From the NCBI GenBank assembly GCA_965262665.1, contig CBDHFR010000004.1, forward strand, positions 1,116,001 to 1,180,000: a DNA stretch of 64,000 nucleotides, given 5' to 3'. This document shows, piece after piece, positions 8,980-16,599 of this stretch. Numbering within the stretch: position 1 is the first letter of the stretch; each line of letters starts with the position of its first letter. The notes under the pieces were generated by a model. It was given only the letters and a program-made list of their open reading frames with translations. It was not told where the DNA came from and did no database searches. The translations under genes were made by a program, and so were the position numbers. The DNA comes from CBDBND01 sp965262665 (GTDB taxonomy: Bacteria > Pseudomonadota > Alphaproteobacteria > Rhodospirillales > Rhodospirillaceae).

Positions 8980-9231
8980 CACACCACCACCGAATTGGAG
9001 TTCCCCGACAACATCACGCCGCTGTTCCTGCCGCCCAGATCGCCGGAGCTGAACCCGGCCGAAAACATCTGGCAGTACCTGCGCCAGAGCTACCTGTCGA
9101 ACCGCGTCTTCGACAGTTACGAAGACAACGTCGATGCGCCATGCCACGCCTGGAACAAGCTCATCGACAAGCCCTCGAAAATCATGTCGATTGGTATGCG
9201 CAAATGGGCACACGAAGGTCAAATTCAATGA
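8980..9231 (+). pseudogene. IS630-family transposase, C-terminal remnant
   Basis: The frame reads LEFPDNITPLFLPPRSPELN, PAENIWQYLRQSYLSNRVFD and ends KWAHEGQIQ, the C-terminal DDE part (Asp...PELNPAE) of an IS630-type transposase. The N-terminal half is absent; it was joined directly onto the truncated IS256 gene. Confidence 0.8.
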
Positions 9232-9234
9232 CCG

Positions 9235-9697
9235 TTGGTATTACACCTCGAACGGAGGGCACTAGTCTGGACCAATGCCACCTCTCATCCCACCGCGGTT
9301 TGGATCGCCAACCAGGTGAGCCAGGCCTGTCCTTGGGAGACCGCGCCGCGATACCTCATCAGGGACCGAGATACCAGTTACGGCAAGGTCTTCAAACGGC
9401 GATTAAGGGCCATGGGTATTAGAGTTCGCCCGACGGCACCCAGATCGCCCTGGCAGAATGGAAATATTGAGCGCCTTATCGGATCGATACGCCGGGGCTG
9501 TCTCGATCACACAACCATCTTTGGCGAGGTCCGTCTGCGGCGGACGCTTAGACGCTACGCCCGATACTACAATCGCGCCCGGACGCATCTTTACCTTCGA
9601 CAAGGATTCACCGGTTTCCCGTCCCACCGTGCGGGTCGGCGCCATCGCAAGGTGTGAACACCTGGGTGGACTTCATCACGAGTACCGGCGGATAAGG
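9235..9697 (+). pseudogene. Integrase-core (IS481-like) transposase, C-terminal remnant
   Basis: The rve domain portion LIRDRDTSYGKVFKRRLRAM, TAPRSPWQNGNIERLIGSIR and CLDHTTIFGE is clear. Near 9590 the coding sense passes to another frame reading DKDSPVSRPTVRVGAI and ending LGGLHHEYRRI, the expected C-terminus. So the gene has lost its start and carries a frameshift. Its last codons overlap a terminal-repeat-like sequence at 9684-9712. Confidence 0.75.
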
Positions 9698-9712
9698 TAA
9701 ATGGAAGGGACA
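9684..9712 (-). repeat. Terminal-repeat-like sequence (IS481-like end)
   Basis: Read on the minus strand it begins TGTCCCTTCCATTTACCT and ends ATCCGCCGGT. A copy with three differences lies at 11110-11138 in the opposite orientation, and a weaker copy at 38353-38381. It directly follows the transposase C-terminus, so it is probably the right end of that element. Confidence 0.6.
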
Positions 9713-9816
9713 ACAGATTTACTTGCAGTTTGATCGCCCTTGACCAAAGATTCTTCTGGTTCGACTAAGTTAGTCTGTCAATGCTTTGTGTAATGTAAAA
9801 TGGAAGGTGTTCTCTA

Positions 9817-10395
9817 ATGAAACCTAATCCGTTCCTTCGTCGGGTGCCACGGGATGAGCTTCCGTCGCACCTCCAGGAATTGTGGGACTATTCCACCAGG
9901 GTGACAGGTGACGCCACCTTCGTTGAAGTCGCAGGTAACAATCCGACCATGCTTGACTGGTACATGAATGATTTTTACGAAAGAGTGTTTTACTCTGGTC
10001 GCTTAGACAAAAGGATCGTCGAACTAGTTCGCCTGAGATTGGCAAACATTCACGGCTGTGCCTACTGCAACAAAGGCGACACAGCCCAGGCTTTGGATGC
10101 GGGTGTGCGGCGGGCACAGATCGATCAGTTGTCTGATTACGAAAACGGCCCGTTTTCTGAAGCGGAAAAAGCGGCCCTTGCCTTGGCCGATGTTATGGTA
10201 CTGACAAATCCAAAAGGTTATGTCACGAAGGAAACCTATGATCGTGCCAGCCAGCACTTTACGGACAGTCAGTTATTTGATCTGGGTATAATCATGGCCG
10301 TCTTATGTGGCGTGGCCAAGTTTCTCTTTGCATTCGATATGGTTGAAAAAGAAGATTACTGTCCCTTCGTGCCCGCTCACAAAGCAGAGGAATAG
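9817..10395 (+). CDS. Carboxymuconolactone decarboxylase/AhpD-like protein
   Basis: This 192-residue cytosolic protein of the AhpD/CMD fold has the redox-type motif GCAYCNKGDTAQAL (CxxC, residues about 86-89) in the helix after ERVFYSGRLDKRIVELVRLR, then the second helical repeat SEAEKAALALADVM. CxxC members usually reduce peroxides or carry redox functions; others are decarboxylases. A role in peroxide or electrophile handling is likely but the substrate is unknown. It lies in the putative tRNA-Glu island between IS-end sequences, with a VOC-family gene 200 bp downstream. Confidence 0.8.
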   Translation: MKPNPFLRRVPRDELPSHLQELWDYSTRVTGDATFVEVAGNNPTMLDWYMNDFYERVFYSGRLDKRIVELVRLRLANIHGCAYCNKGDTAQALDAGVRRAQIDQLSDYENGPFSEAEKAALALADVMVLTNPKGYVTKETYDRASQHFTDSQLFDLGIIMAVLCGVAKFLFAFDMVEKEDYCPFVPAHKAEE

Positions 10396-10463
10396 GCAAT
10401 GCCCAGCGCCGCATCAATTCTTAAGAAACATCAATATCCCTTTTGGCGACCAGACCTTCGATC

Positions 10464-10541
10464 TGTCCCTTGCGAAAACCTCATCCACATCTGAACGGTT
10501 TGTATCACGAAGACTGTCGGATACGGTTTTCGGGAAGGACA
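10464..10541 (+). repeat. MITE-like ~78-bp repeat, copy D
   Basis: The left end is TGTCCCTTGCGAAAACC and the right end GGTTTTCGGGAAGGACA. This is the cleanest inverted repeat of the family (78 bp). It lies between the AhpD-like and VOC genes. Confidence 0.75.
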
Positions 10542-10599
10542 GGTATATGGAAGCAGCAGGTCAAGAACGGGCTGTACCCCATGCATAGGAATAGAGCTC

Positions 10600-11100
10600 A
10601 TGAAGATTAGAAACGCTTGCATTTGGTGTCTGTGCATAGGTGTGGGGCTAGCGAGCAACGCCTGGTCTCAATCCTCCCAGGCAAACCAAGAGCCGCTAAC
10701 CTACAGCATCATTGCAACAGTCATTGTGCGCACGCCCGAACCGATGAAGTTGGCGGCCTATTACGAAGCCCTGGGGTTCGTCAGACAGCGGGAAGTTCCA
10801 GGCCAGGGCGTGGTGTTTCATTTGGAAAACCATCAAGGATCCCTGGAAATCATCCGCATGGACCCAAACACCAAACCTTCAGGTCCAAAAACCTCCCGGA
10901 CCCAGCAGGGTGTGGTCGCCATCTTCGAAACGGATCAGCTGGATGAAGTGGTGGCCCGCGCCCGAGCCCTTGGCAGTCCCGTCATCGACACATGGACTCA
11001 TCCCACTGCCGGTGTCTCCATCCATTACATCGCCGATCCTGAGTATAATTTTCTGGGATTCACCAGCCGGGGCCACAACCCGACCATCAATACACCCTAA
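10600..11100 (+). CDS. Exported VOC-superfamily (glyoxalase-like) protein
   Basis: The 166-residue protein begins with a signal peptide (MKIRNACIWCLCIGVGLASN, likely cut after AWSQ). One VOC module follows: VRTPEPMKLAAYYEALGFV, the GVVFHLENHQGSLEIIRMD strand pair, VVAIFETDQLDEVVARARAL and PEYNFLGF. Metal ligands usual for the fold can be matched at the end strands but cannot be fixed without structure. Periplasmic VOC proteins include ring-cleaving or resistance proteins; no function can be given. It stands downstream of the AhpD-like gene. Confidence 0.75.
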   Translation: MKIRNACIWCLCIGVGLASNAWSQSSQANQEPLTYSIIATVIVRTPEPMKLAAYYEALGFVRQREVPGQGVVFHLENHQGSLEIIRMDPNTKPSGPKTSRTQQGVVAIFETDQLDEVVARARALGSPVIDTWTHPTAGVSIHYIADPEYNFLGFTSRGHNPTINTP

Positions 11101-11109
11101 GTCGAGGCC

Positions 11110-11138
11110 TGTCCCTTCTGTTTACCTCATCCGCCGGT
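11110..11138 (+). repeat. Terminal-repeat-like sequence, inverted partner of 9684
   Basis: TGTCCCTTCTGTTTACCT...CCGCCGGT matches the element end at 9684-9712 with three differences in 29 bases and faces it. The two enclose the AhpD-like and VOC genes. Confidence 0.55.
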
Positions 11139-11565
11139 GGTGAAACGCGGAAAAACGAACAGCCCAACGCGCCCAAATCTGGAATGTCGGTTTGATCACT
11201 TTCAACCCACTGATTTAATCGAAGGTTTTCGTTCCGACGGCATTGTTGTTCGGCGCCTGGCATAGCCAAGGCGAAGGCATCGACGCCTTGGCAGCTGCGG
11301 CAATGGCTTGTAGCGAGCATTAGATTTGAATATATCGTGTAGTTGTAGACTTATTGGGTACCAGATATCGCGGATGACTGTTGGGAATTGATGGATCGAC
11401 GGTGCGGGATGAAATTACTCCCTTAAACACCTTCGTATCCGCCTTCCATTCAAACATCTGAACTGACATCACGACTTTGCATGGGCGCTTGGTACAGGTT
11501 GCCAATGTGCGAGGCAAAGGATCCACGGCGGTGTGGACAGAGCGTTCTGCTTGAGGGTGCGGACT
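11139..11565. other. Intergenic, nothing recognised
   Basis: Open frames here lack family features, and I see no RNA gene or clear promoter. Confidence 0.4.
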
Positions 11566-11790
11566 GACTGAGAACGGCGGTGACAAATTAGTCCACGGGA
11601 GCGGCGGGAATGTCCCGGCCGCGGGCGGCGCAAAAAGTCTGCCACCTGTAGCCTTCGATCCTTTTGGGGATGGAAGGTGGGAGGATGTACTTGGTGGACC
11701 TTTATCTACGCGTTCGGCTGGCGTGCCATGTGGAAGAGCTGAGCCAGCGAGAAGCAGCAAGACGGTTTGGGCTAGCCATAGCGGCCATAC
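11566..11790 (+). pseudogene. IS21-family left end and istA start, remnant
   Basis: The segment starts with tandem terminal-repeat-like units (GAGAACGGCGGTGACAAATT and GGGCGGCGCAAAAAGTCTG). An ATG at 11685 after GGTGGGAGG then begins the istA N-terminus: MYLVDLYLRVRLACHVEELS and QREAARRFGLA, the helix-turn-helix of IS21 transposases. It breaks off after about 35 codons against an IS3 piece. Confidence 0.65.
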
Positions 11791-11995
11791 TCAGAGGCCA
11801 ATCGAATGATGGCCTGGGTTAGGTCATCCTCATCATCCAGGATGATATCGGCTGGCGTCTTTGTGTGGAGCGATGCTGACCAAGAACCCGACAGGCGCGC
11901 CGTTCTGAGACCCCCAGGGCCTCCTGGACATGGTCAACGGCAATGCGGCGACGTGCGGGGCTTAGTAGTTTAGGCACTAAACTATTGGTTCGTTT
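11779..11995 (-). pseudogene. IS3-family orfB, N-terminal remnant
   Basis: The minus strand reads LLSPARRRIAVDHVQEALGV and SERRACRVLGQHRSTQRR in one frame, then DEDDLTQAIIRLASEYGRYG in another frame after about 11829. This is the N-terminus of an IS3-type orfB with a frameshift and without its catalytic domain. Confidence 0.7.
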
Positions 11996-12390
11996 GGCAT
12001 TGACCAAGCAAGGCGCGGCTCGGAACGGCGAAAACTCACTCACTAGACTGACCAATTAATTTAGTCTGACAATGCGCGCACAAACCCCGGACTCTTTGGT
12101 CAAATTCCCTGCTCGCAAGAACAGGGAAATTATTTGAAGTATCGGGGAATTTTTTGAGCCCTACCAGGGAATAACAGTCCCTGCATAGTACATCCACTGT
12201 ATTCTATGGAATGCTATATTCTTGTTTATAATCAATGTCATTATCCTTTTCTGACAGCTTGACAGTGCTACCGAGTACCACTAAGTTCCCACTTATGATG
12301 TGGTAACTTATGAGGGTACCAATTGGCCGGAAAAATCACGGCAAGGTTCGCTGAAGCGGTAAAGAAACCGGGACGGTAGAAGGCGGCGGG
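11996..12390. other. Intergenic; junction motif at 12061-12075
   Basis: The exact TTAGTCTGACAATGC motif stands at 12061-12075. The following 300 bases are AT-richer, with many short A/T runs. No gene is seen. Confidence 0.45.
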
Positions 12391-12621
12391 CACACTCGGA
12401 CCGTCGCGGCGCTTGGCGACCGGCGTATTTGACAGCGCGGCCCACCGTCAGGCCTGGCGCCTTCCACCAGAGAGGTTTCACCACGCTCCCCAATCAATAC
12501 GGTTAGACCCCCTGTAGGGTCCCCGAGACGGCCCCCATGCACAGTGCTCCAAAGGGATGGGGTGCCCCGACACAACGTCGAGATTACAAAAAATGAATTT
12601 TTGATTTTCCTATAGATTGAA
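12391..12621 (+). repeat. 231-bp paired intergenic repeat, copy R1
   Basis: It runs from CACACTCGGACCGTCGCGGC to TTTTGATTTTCCTATAGATT and matches 48426-48657 at roughly 80 percent in the same orientation, with small indels. Both copies end about 50-160 bp before an intact gene for an exported protein. An inner segment (GACCCTACAGGGGGTC near 12508-12523) can fold as a hairpin in both copies. No conserved reading frame links the copies. Confidence 0.65.
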
Positions 12622-12695
12622 TACAATGGCTTAGTTAGGAGGTTCAAATCACCTCGTAAGATAACGCGGACGGACTGTTGTTAAACTGATCCAAC

Positions 12696-12720
12696 GTCCG
12701 CTTATGACCCAAAGCGGACA
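12696..12720 (+). repeat. GTCCGCTT...AAGCGGAC palindromic motif
   Basis: GTCCGCTTATGACCCAAAGC then GGACA forms a short hairpin. Related copies lie at 15332-15357 and 15592-15616. This kind of small intergenic palindrome is common in alphaproteobacterial genomes. Confidence 0.6.
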
Positions 12721-12783
12721 TCAAGTTCCCAATTGTGGACGGCGGGGCAAGGCAATGACATCCTGAGACGCCAGGAGAGCCTC

Positions 12784-14388
12784 ATGCGCCGCGTTTCACG
12801 CACTCTTATCTCGTGTTGTTGGATTGTATTTTGTGCCGTCATGCCGGCTGGCGGTGCATCAGCCGATCAAATTTTAACGCGGAGCACAACTGGAGAAGCT
12901 GGGACCCTTGATCCCCACAGGATCACGTCTGCGGCCGAGCTGCCGTTGGTCATTGCACTCTTTGAAGGTCTTGCCACTGTTGACCGCTTCGGCAACACGA
13001 TCCCCGGCGCAGCCCACTCGTGGGAGACGAGCACGCACGGCTTAACCTATGTTTTTCACTTGCGGGACGGCCTCGTCTGGTCGGACGGCACACCGATGAC
13101 GTCGGACGACTTTGTCTGGTCTTTGCGTCGCTATCTTGACCCGGCCACTGCCAACCCACTCGCAAGCCAATTGTTCATGATAGAAAATGCCAAGGACGTG
13201 GCACAGGGAAACGCGCCACTTGAAGTCCTTGGTGTTACCGCGCCTGATGAACGGACGGTGCAAATCAAAATCGAACAACCAGTCCCGTATTTTCCTGATC
13301 TGTTATTGGCGCGCGGCCTGCCGGTTCCCCGCCATGTCATCGAGGCCCATGGTCAAGGATGGACGCAACTAGACGTCATGGTCAGCAACGGCGCCTTTAA
13401 TCTGGCTGAACGTGTGCCGCAATCCCACGTTTTGCTGAAAAGAAATCCAATGTTCCGTGATGCTGCCAAAGTTGCCCTCGACGGCGTGCGCTTCATCGCC
13501 AACGAAGATCTGAACACCGGCCTTAAGAGATACCTGGCCGGGGACTTTCACATGGCGTTGAATTTTCCGCAGAGCCAACTGGAGGTTCTCCGTGAAACCC
13601 ATGCGGAGCACCTGCGTCTGACTCCCTTTCCGGGCTACGACTATTACGCCTTCAATACGATGCGCCCGCCGTTTGATGACCGCCGGGTTCGGCGCGCTTT
13701 GTCCATGGCCGTTGACCGAGACCTCATTACCAACCGGATTCAGGTTGCCGGCGACTATCCGGCATACAGTTACGTCGTTCCGGGCACGTCCAATTATGGT
13801 GACCCGCCAAAAGTCGATTTCTCAACGTGGTCGATGGAGAAGCGTCGATTGGAAGCCAAGAAATTGCTGGCCGAGGTCGGCTTCGGCCCGGACAACCGCT
13901 TGACCTTTACACTCAAATACAACTCGCGGAACGACACCCACAAAGTGGCCGAGGTGGTGTCTTCCATGTGGCGTGCAATAGGGGTCCATGCAAAATTATA
14001 CAACGCCGAGTCCCAGGTCCATCGGGCGGCGCTTGTAAACGGCGACTTTGAAGTAGCTCGTTGGCTCGCTTTTGCTGAAGTGGACGATCCGACCAACTTT
14101 CTGAAACCGTTCCAAAGCGATTCTGGACCCGCATCCAATATCACCCGCTATGCCAATCCCGAATTTGACAGACTGGTAATAGAGGCAAACCAAACATTGG
14201 ATATTGATCAACGGGCTCAGATCCTACGCGAGGCAGAGTCCATGCTGCTGTCTGACCATCCCGCAATGCCTCTCTATTTCATTGTGACCAAGAAACTCGT
14301 CGCCCCTGAGGTAAGGGGTTGGGTCAACAACCTTAGAGATATTCATTTACTACGTTATGTCTCGTTGAAGCCGCGTGATGTGAACTGA
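12784..14388 (+). CDS. Oligopeptide/dipeptide ABC-type substrate-binding protein
   Basis: The ATG at 12784 follows CCAGGAGAGCC and gives a 534-residue exported protein with a signal peptide ending around PAGGASADQ; an upstream in-frame ATG at 12733 is less likely. The SBP_bac_5 (OppA/DppA) fold is clear: STTGEAGTLDPHRITSAAEL, LRDGLVWSDGTPMTSDDFVW, PPFDDRRVRRALSMAVDRD, ANPEFDRLVIEAN and LSDHPAMPLYFIV. Such proteins bind peptides, nickel chelates or other solutes for an ABC importer. No permease or ATPase gene is adjacent, so it is an orphan here. An alpha/beta hydrolase gene starts 39 bp downstream on the same strand and is probably cotranscribed. Confidence 0.9.
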   Translation: MRRVSRTLISCCWIVFCAVMPAGGASADQILTRSTTGEAGTLDPHRITSAAELPLVIALFEGLATVDRFGNTIPGAAHSWETSTHGLTYVFHLRDGLVWSDGTPMTSDDFVWSLRRYLDPATANPLASQLFMIENAKDVAQGNAPLEVLGVTAPDERTVQIKIEQPVPYFPDLLLARGLPVPRHVIEAHGQGWTQLDVMVSNGAFNLAERVPQSHVLLKRNPMFRDAAKVALDGVRFIANEDLNTGLKRYLAGDFHMALNFPQSQLEVLRETHAEHLRLTPFPGYDYYAFNTMRPPFDDRRVRRALSMAVDRDLITNRIQVAGDYPAYSYVVPGTSNYGDPPKVDFSTWSMEKRRLEAKKLLAEVGFGPDNRLTFTLKYNSRNDTHKVAEVVSSMWRAIGVHAKLYNAESQVHRAALVNGDFEVARWLAFAEVDDPTNFLKPFQSDSGPASNITRYANPEFDRLVIEANQTLDIDQRAQILREAESMLLSDHPAMPLYFIVTKKLVAPEVRGWVNNLRDIHLLRYVSLKPRDVN

Positions 14389-14427
14389 ATCTAAGCCGAG
14401 ACGCAAGTATTCGTGTACGCTGACGGC

Positions 14428-15219
14428 ATGCGTAAAACCTACGTAGACGGCTCCTGGGGCCAAGTTCACATTCTAGAACATGGGGAAGGGCCGTCCCTCG
14501 TGCTACTTCCCCAAACCGCTTGGTCGTCGTTACAGTACAAAAACGCTATGCCGCATCTGGCCGCACGCGGCATGCGCTGTATCGCCGTCGATACACCGGG
14601 CTACGGTATGTCTGATGGCCCTGAGTCGCCACCCACGGCTAGAGACTACGCGGACTCGCTCGCTGTCGTGATCGAAGCGCTGGGTCTCGACAAGCCTATG
14701 GTCCTCGGACACCACACAGGTGCGTCAATTGCTGTCGCATTTGGAGCGGCCTATCCGGGTTTGGCCGAGCGCCTCTTTTTACATGGTGTTCCGATCTACA
14801 CGGAAGAGGAACGGGCGCAATGGCTTGCCAAACCGCATTTCGATCAGACACCACGTGAAGACGGTTCGCACCTAACCGATCGATGGAACCATTTGAATCC
14901 AATGACGGACAACCCAGCGACAATAGAAGCCTTTCATTGGTCTATCGTCCATTTCTTCTGGGCAGGGACAAATGAATGGTTCGGCCACCACGCCGCGTTC
15001 AGTTATGACCTTGAGACAGATTTCAAGGCACTGACGGTGCCGGCGGTCGTCATTTCAAATTCAGGGGATCGATTGCACACTAAAATGCACTATCTCGAAT
15101 CCCTTCGTCCCGACTTTACATACGCCTCACTCGACGGCGGCAGTCTTAATCCGATGTTCGACGAACCGGAGCGGTGGGCGTCGCTGGTCGCTGCCCTTGT
15201 CCATGACGCAAAACCATGA
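14428..15219 (+). CDS. Alpha/beta hydrolase-fold protein with atypical catalytic sites
   Basis: The product (about 264 residues, ATG 14428; a GTG at 14413 is possible) has the alpha/beta hydrolase core: GPSLVLLPQTAWSS, AVDTPGYGMSDGP, the elbow VLGHHTGASIAVAFGAAYPG and the late strand VPAVVISNSGDRLHTKM. The nucleophile position holds Thr (GHHTGA), and the usual catalytic-His region reads DGGSLNPMFDEP without a His. Either it uses other residues or it is not a classical hydrolase. GHHTG-bearing relatives do exist. It probably shares a transcript with the upstream binding protein. Confidence 0.75.
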   Translation: MRKTYVDGSWGQVHILEHGEGPSLVLLPQTAWSSLQYKNAMPHLAARGMRCIAVDTPGYGMSDGPESPPTARDYADSLAVVIEALGLDKPMVLGHHTGASIAVAFGAAYPGLAERLFLHGVPIYTEEERAQWLAKPHFDQTPREDGSHLTDRWNHLNPMTDNPATIEAFHWSIVHFFWAGTNEWFGHHAAFSYDLETDFKALTVPAVVISNSGDRLHTKMHYLESLRPDFTYASLDGGSLNPMFDEPERWASLVAALVHDAKP

Positions 15220-15688
15220 GCAACTGGAAAAGGTCTCTGCCTTGGCGCTCGACGTCGCACACCATCTGATGCTGACGCCAGGTGCGTATATCTAGCGCCA
15301 AACTGATCTGGCTTCGAGCCTGAGGGCCTCATGTCCGCTTATGGCTAAAAGCGGACACAACTCAAACACCTAGTGATACTGTGAGAAGAGGCATTCACAA
15401 CTCAAGATGGGTTCTGTAAAGGTGGCTGTGAGCCCCCGAAAGAGTGGGGATAGAAACCCTCCTCCTACGGGTGCGCGCACCAGTGCCCTACCCGACACAA
15501 CTCTCCGCGCAGAATCAATTGGTATTTCTACAGTGGCCGGTAAGTACAAAACTGGGCACTGGTCGCTGGTCGTGTCAATGCCGAGTGCTAGGTCCGCTAT
15601 TAGCCAACAGCGGACATAGCACTCGCCCATTCCGCCAAGTAAATCAGCTTAATACAAATTGTTCCGTTCTCACAGCATCACCGCCTCG
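15220..15688. other. Repeat-rich intergenic region
   Basis: There are no supported genes. It holds two GTCCGCTT/AGCGGACA palindromes (15332-15357, 15592-15616) and the second copy of the 62-bp repeat (15437-15498). Confidence 0.55.
15437..15498 (+). repeat. 62-bp dispersed repeat, copy 2
   Basis: It begins CGAAAGAGTGGGGATAGAAA and ends CCAGTGCCCTACCCGACAC, with about four differences from the reverse complement of 3360-3421. Confidence 0.75.
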
Positions 15689-15860
15689 TTAAACATCAGC
15701 ATGGCGATGACTTGGTATTGCTAGAGCATTTTCGGATCGATCCGGCTTGTAACCCGAGTTTGTAAAATAGTTGGCGCATTCACTGGGGGTGAAGGCATCG
15801 AGCGCTGTCGCGATGGCGGCCTTGAGTGTGTCGATGGTTGTTGCGGCGGCTTCCCGGCAC
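15689..15860 (-). pseudogene. IS630-family transposase, C-terminal scrap inside ParB-like gene
   Basis: In a frame different from the ParB-like ORF, the minus strand reads AAATTIDTLKAAIATALDAF, TPSECANYFTNSGYKPDRSE then NAL, the characteristic C-terminus of IS630-type transposases. It replaces the expected 3' end of the ParB-like gene. Confidence 0.7.
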
Positions 15861-16347
15861 CCACGCCGGCGGCGCGTGCGAGCTCCGCCCGGACGTCAAT
15901 CGCATGGCCTTTCGTCAACTTTGACGAAAGTGTCCCCGTGCCCCCCTGGCGCTGGCGTTCCCGGGCGCGGGCACGCCAATGGGGCTCCAGGGCCAGCGCC
16001 ATCACGATCCGGCAAAAATCGTTCAGCCGCTCCGAGCGGCGATGCTGTTCCAGCATGAACGTGAGGGCCTCTTCGCCGGTCAGGTCATACTCGATGCAGG
16101 GCAGGCTTGGCCGGCCCTGCTGGCGGGCCACCGCCCACCGCTCATGGCCCTCGAGGATCAGCCCGTCCCGGGTCGTCAGCAGCGGCTCGATGATGGGGGT
16201 GGGATCTGCCGGATCGTTGGGGACCGTTGCGGCCGCCAACGGACCGCAGACCTCCAGATACACCGGATGGGCGCGCAGCTGCTCCAGCGCGCGATCGACC
16301 AGCCGGCCTTCCGGAGCGTCGGGACCGCTCTGCGTTGCGATCATCAC
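15721..16347 (-). CDS. ParB-like (ParB/Srx fold) protein with replaced C-terminus
   Basis: Residues 1-160 look like a ParB-type N-terminal domain as found on integrative elements: PLLTTRDGLILEGHERWAVA, RPSLPCIEYDLTGEEALTFM, LEQHRRSERLNDFCRIVMAL and the start of a helix-turn-helix DVRAELARAAGVG. From about 15850 the frame runs through an IS630 scrap, so the last 40 residues are foreign and the DNA-binding region is cut. It starts 6 bp after the AlpA-like gene ends, forming a two-gene unit. It was probably part of the maintenance module of the island and is probably non-functional now. Confidence 0.7.
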   Translation of the reverse strand: MMIATQSGPDAPEGRLVDRALEQLRAHPVYLEVCGPLAAATVPNDPADPTPIIEPLLTTRDGLILEGHERWAVARQQGRPSLPCIEYDLTGEEALTFMLEQHRRSERLNDFCRIVMALALEPHWRARARERQRQGGTGTLSSKLTKGHAIDVRAELARAAGVGAGKPPQQPSTHSRPPSRQRSMPSPPVNAPTILQTRVTSRIDPKML

Positions 16348-16353
16348 GGCTGC

Positions 16354-16599
16354 CTAGGGCACGGCCTGTGCCGTGGGGTCGGCGACAGCAAGGCTCTCCA
16401 TCCATTGCTCGATGTCGCGAAGCCGCCAAGCGACAGCGCCGGTAGGACCGCTCCCGATCTTGCGCGGGCGTGGGAAGTCGCCGCGGTCCATAAACCGATA
16501 GATCGACGAACAGGAGAGGCCTGTCAGGGCCTCCACGTCCCGACGGCGGATGAGCCGGTCAGAAGTGAAACCTAGGACTTGATTGGAGAATTTCGGCAT
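16354..16599 (-). CDS. AlpA-type HTH regulator / excisionase-like protein
   Basis: The 81-residue protein has a MerR-like winged helix: DRLIRRRDVEALTGLSCSSI, YRFMDRGDFPRPRKIG, AVAWRLRDIEQWMES. This is the AlpA family, which controls excision or integrase expression on P4-like elements. The ATG at 16599 follows GACGAGGTGCGC, a good ribosome site. It is followed directly by the ParB-like gene, supporting a mobile-element context. Confidence 0.85.
   Translation of the reverse strand: MPKFSNQVLGFTSDRLIRRRDVEALTGLSCSSIYRFMDRGDFPRPRKIGSGPTGAVAWRLRDIEQWMESLAVADPTAQAVP

Noticed and set aside
8973..9422. Extension of the IS256 frame to 9422 as one protein
   Set aside because: After 8972 the frame crosses IS630 DNA out of phase; the fusion is accidental.
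11320..11760. 146-codon minus-strand ORF
   Set aside because: It is antisense to an IS21 end and istA start, and no family or ribosome site is seen.
12391..12621. R1/R2 as group II intron or DGR remnants
   Set aside because: I could not see a domain V hairpin, conserved intron ends or a reverse transcriptase fragment; left as unexplained.
12336..12647. Minus-strand ORF inside repeat R1 as a real gene
   Set aside because: The corresponding frame in R2 is shifted by indels, so coding is not conserved between copies.
15771..16575. Long plus-strand frames opposite AlpA/ParB-like genes
   Set aside because: Both minus-strand genes have recognisable families; the plus frames are GC-driven shadows.
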